A stretch of DNA of 64,000 bases from Rhodothermus profundi. Its GTDB lineage: Bacteria; Bacteroidota; Rhodothermia; Rhodothermales; Rhodothermaceae. Both the position numbers and the translations under genes were made by a program. The stretch is from the NCBI RefSeq assembly GCF_900142415.1, contig NZ_FRAU01000012.1, positions 1 to 64,000 on the forward strand, given 5' to 3'. Below the pieces are notes generated by a model. That model was not told the DNA's origin. It saw nothing but the letters and a program-made list of their open reading frames with translations, and made no database searches. Position 1 is the stretch's first letter; each line of letters opens with the position of its first letter. Shown here in pieces: positions 63,825 through 64,000 of the stretch.

Positions 63825-64000
63825 TTGACAAATCCTGTGTGTGTGTAACTTAACAGCAGCTTCTCAAAGCCGAGGTACGGGTCCCTTTGAAGCATTTCGG
63901 CCATGTCGGCGGCCTGGAAAATCAGCCTGGGCTTGCTGCTTGTCGCGCTAAGCTGGAGCCTCTACGGCTGGCAAACGCAGCGACGCCTGCCGCAGGTGCC
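63825..64000 (+). repeat. Copy 3 of the redoxin-cassette leader repeat (cut by window edge)
   Basis: From TTGACA (63825) through the leader, which is identical to copy 1 from TTAACAG to the ATG, and on through the coding start. Upstream of TTGACA no similarity to the other copies remains. Five GT units and a changed flank (AATCCT) give a 19-base spacing between TTGACA and TTAACA. Confidence 0.92.
63903..64000 (+). CDS. Redoxin-like membrane-anchored protein, 5' part (cassette copy 3)
   Basis: The ATG at 63903 opens a frame that continues past the window end. Its first 32 residues differ from copy 2 by two substitutions (SAAWKISLGLLLVALSWSLYG against IGLG...SWGLYG), followed by the identical WQTQRRLPQV. 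It therefore encodes the same N-terminal membrane anchor and the start of the thioredoxin-like domain. Most nucleotide differences are at third positions, so the protein is under purifying selection after duplication. Whether a six-cysteine mini-protein and propeller follow lies outside this window. Confidence 0.85.
   Translation, partial: MSAAWKISLGLLLVALSWSLYGWQTQRRLPQV

Overview
The window looks like a stretch of chromosome from a GC-rich, Bacteroidota-related thermophile, most likely Rhodothermota and close to Rhodothermus. This is inferred from gene content, not from a search. The clues are two secreted enzymes with type IX secretion (T9SS) C-terminal domains, a TonB protein, a Bacteroidota-type RNA polymerase omega subunit, Ig-like lipoproteins and six-bladed beta-propeller proteins. 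Most of the sequence is tightly packed housekeeping DNA. Three places stand out: a repeated redoxin-like/peptide/propeller cassette, a small AT-rich island, and a protease gene put out of frame by a homopolymer.

Layout. 1-3.9 kb: a cassette copy running off the left edge, a DinB-like protein, two MacB/FtsX-type permeases, rpiA. 4.0-9.0 kb (minus strand): TonB, VanZ-like protein, NAD(P)HX repair enzyme, an Ig-like lipoprotein and a membrane-anchored unknown. 9.1-17.4 kb: TrmH-type RNA methyltransferase, alanine dehydrogenase, a LacI regulator, a sodium/solute symporter, transketolase and transaldolase, then tRNA-Ser(TGA). 17.8-24.6 kb: SAM methyltransferase, secreted alpha-amylase with a T9SS tail, the AT-rich island at 21.76-23.0 kb, and a secreted propeller. 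24.7-27.8 kb: a PadR-type regulator heading modABC. 27.9-33.2 kb: threonine synthase, pyrimidine-nucleoside phosphorylase, L31, thiC with a TPP riboswitch. 33.3-35.3 kb: the complete cassette. 35.5-50.2 kb: uvrA, MarC, rpoZ, aldo/keto reductase, an M16 peptidase, a PspA operon, crotonase, a CBS/CorC protein and a small membrane protein. 50.4-53.2 kb: an unknown secreted protein and a metzincin protease with T9SS tail. 53.3-57.2 kb: GC palindromes, prpC-prpB, a class A beta-lactamase-like hydrolase. 57.3-63.6 kb: a biotin operon (birA-bioB-bioF-FabH/BioZ-like-bioA-bioD) under a clear BirA operator. From 63.8 kb a third cassette copy runs off the right edge.

The best candidate for an undescribed system is the cassette at 33.29-35.31 kb. 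It has a conserved leader, a membrane-anchored thioredoxin-fold protein with one redox cysteine, a 69-residue signal-bearing mini-protein with six cysteines behind a perfect Shine-Dalgarno, a strong terminator, and then a secreted beta-propeller. The leader and redoxin start occur three times in 64 kb (minus strand at 1-126, plus at 33288 and 63825) in unrelated surroundings. A GT dinucleotide tract between promoter-like hexamers differs in length among the copies, which suggests slippage-controlled expression. The second candidate is the AT-rich island, which resembles a bacteriocin/immunity unit: a tiny lipoprotein, a helical protein whose C-terminal region switches reading frame and base composition, and a four-helix membrane protein.
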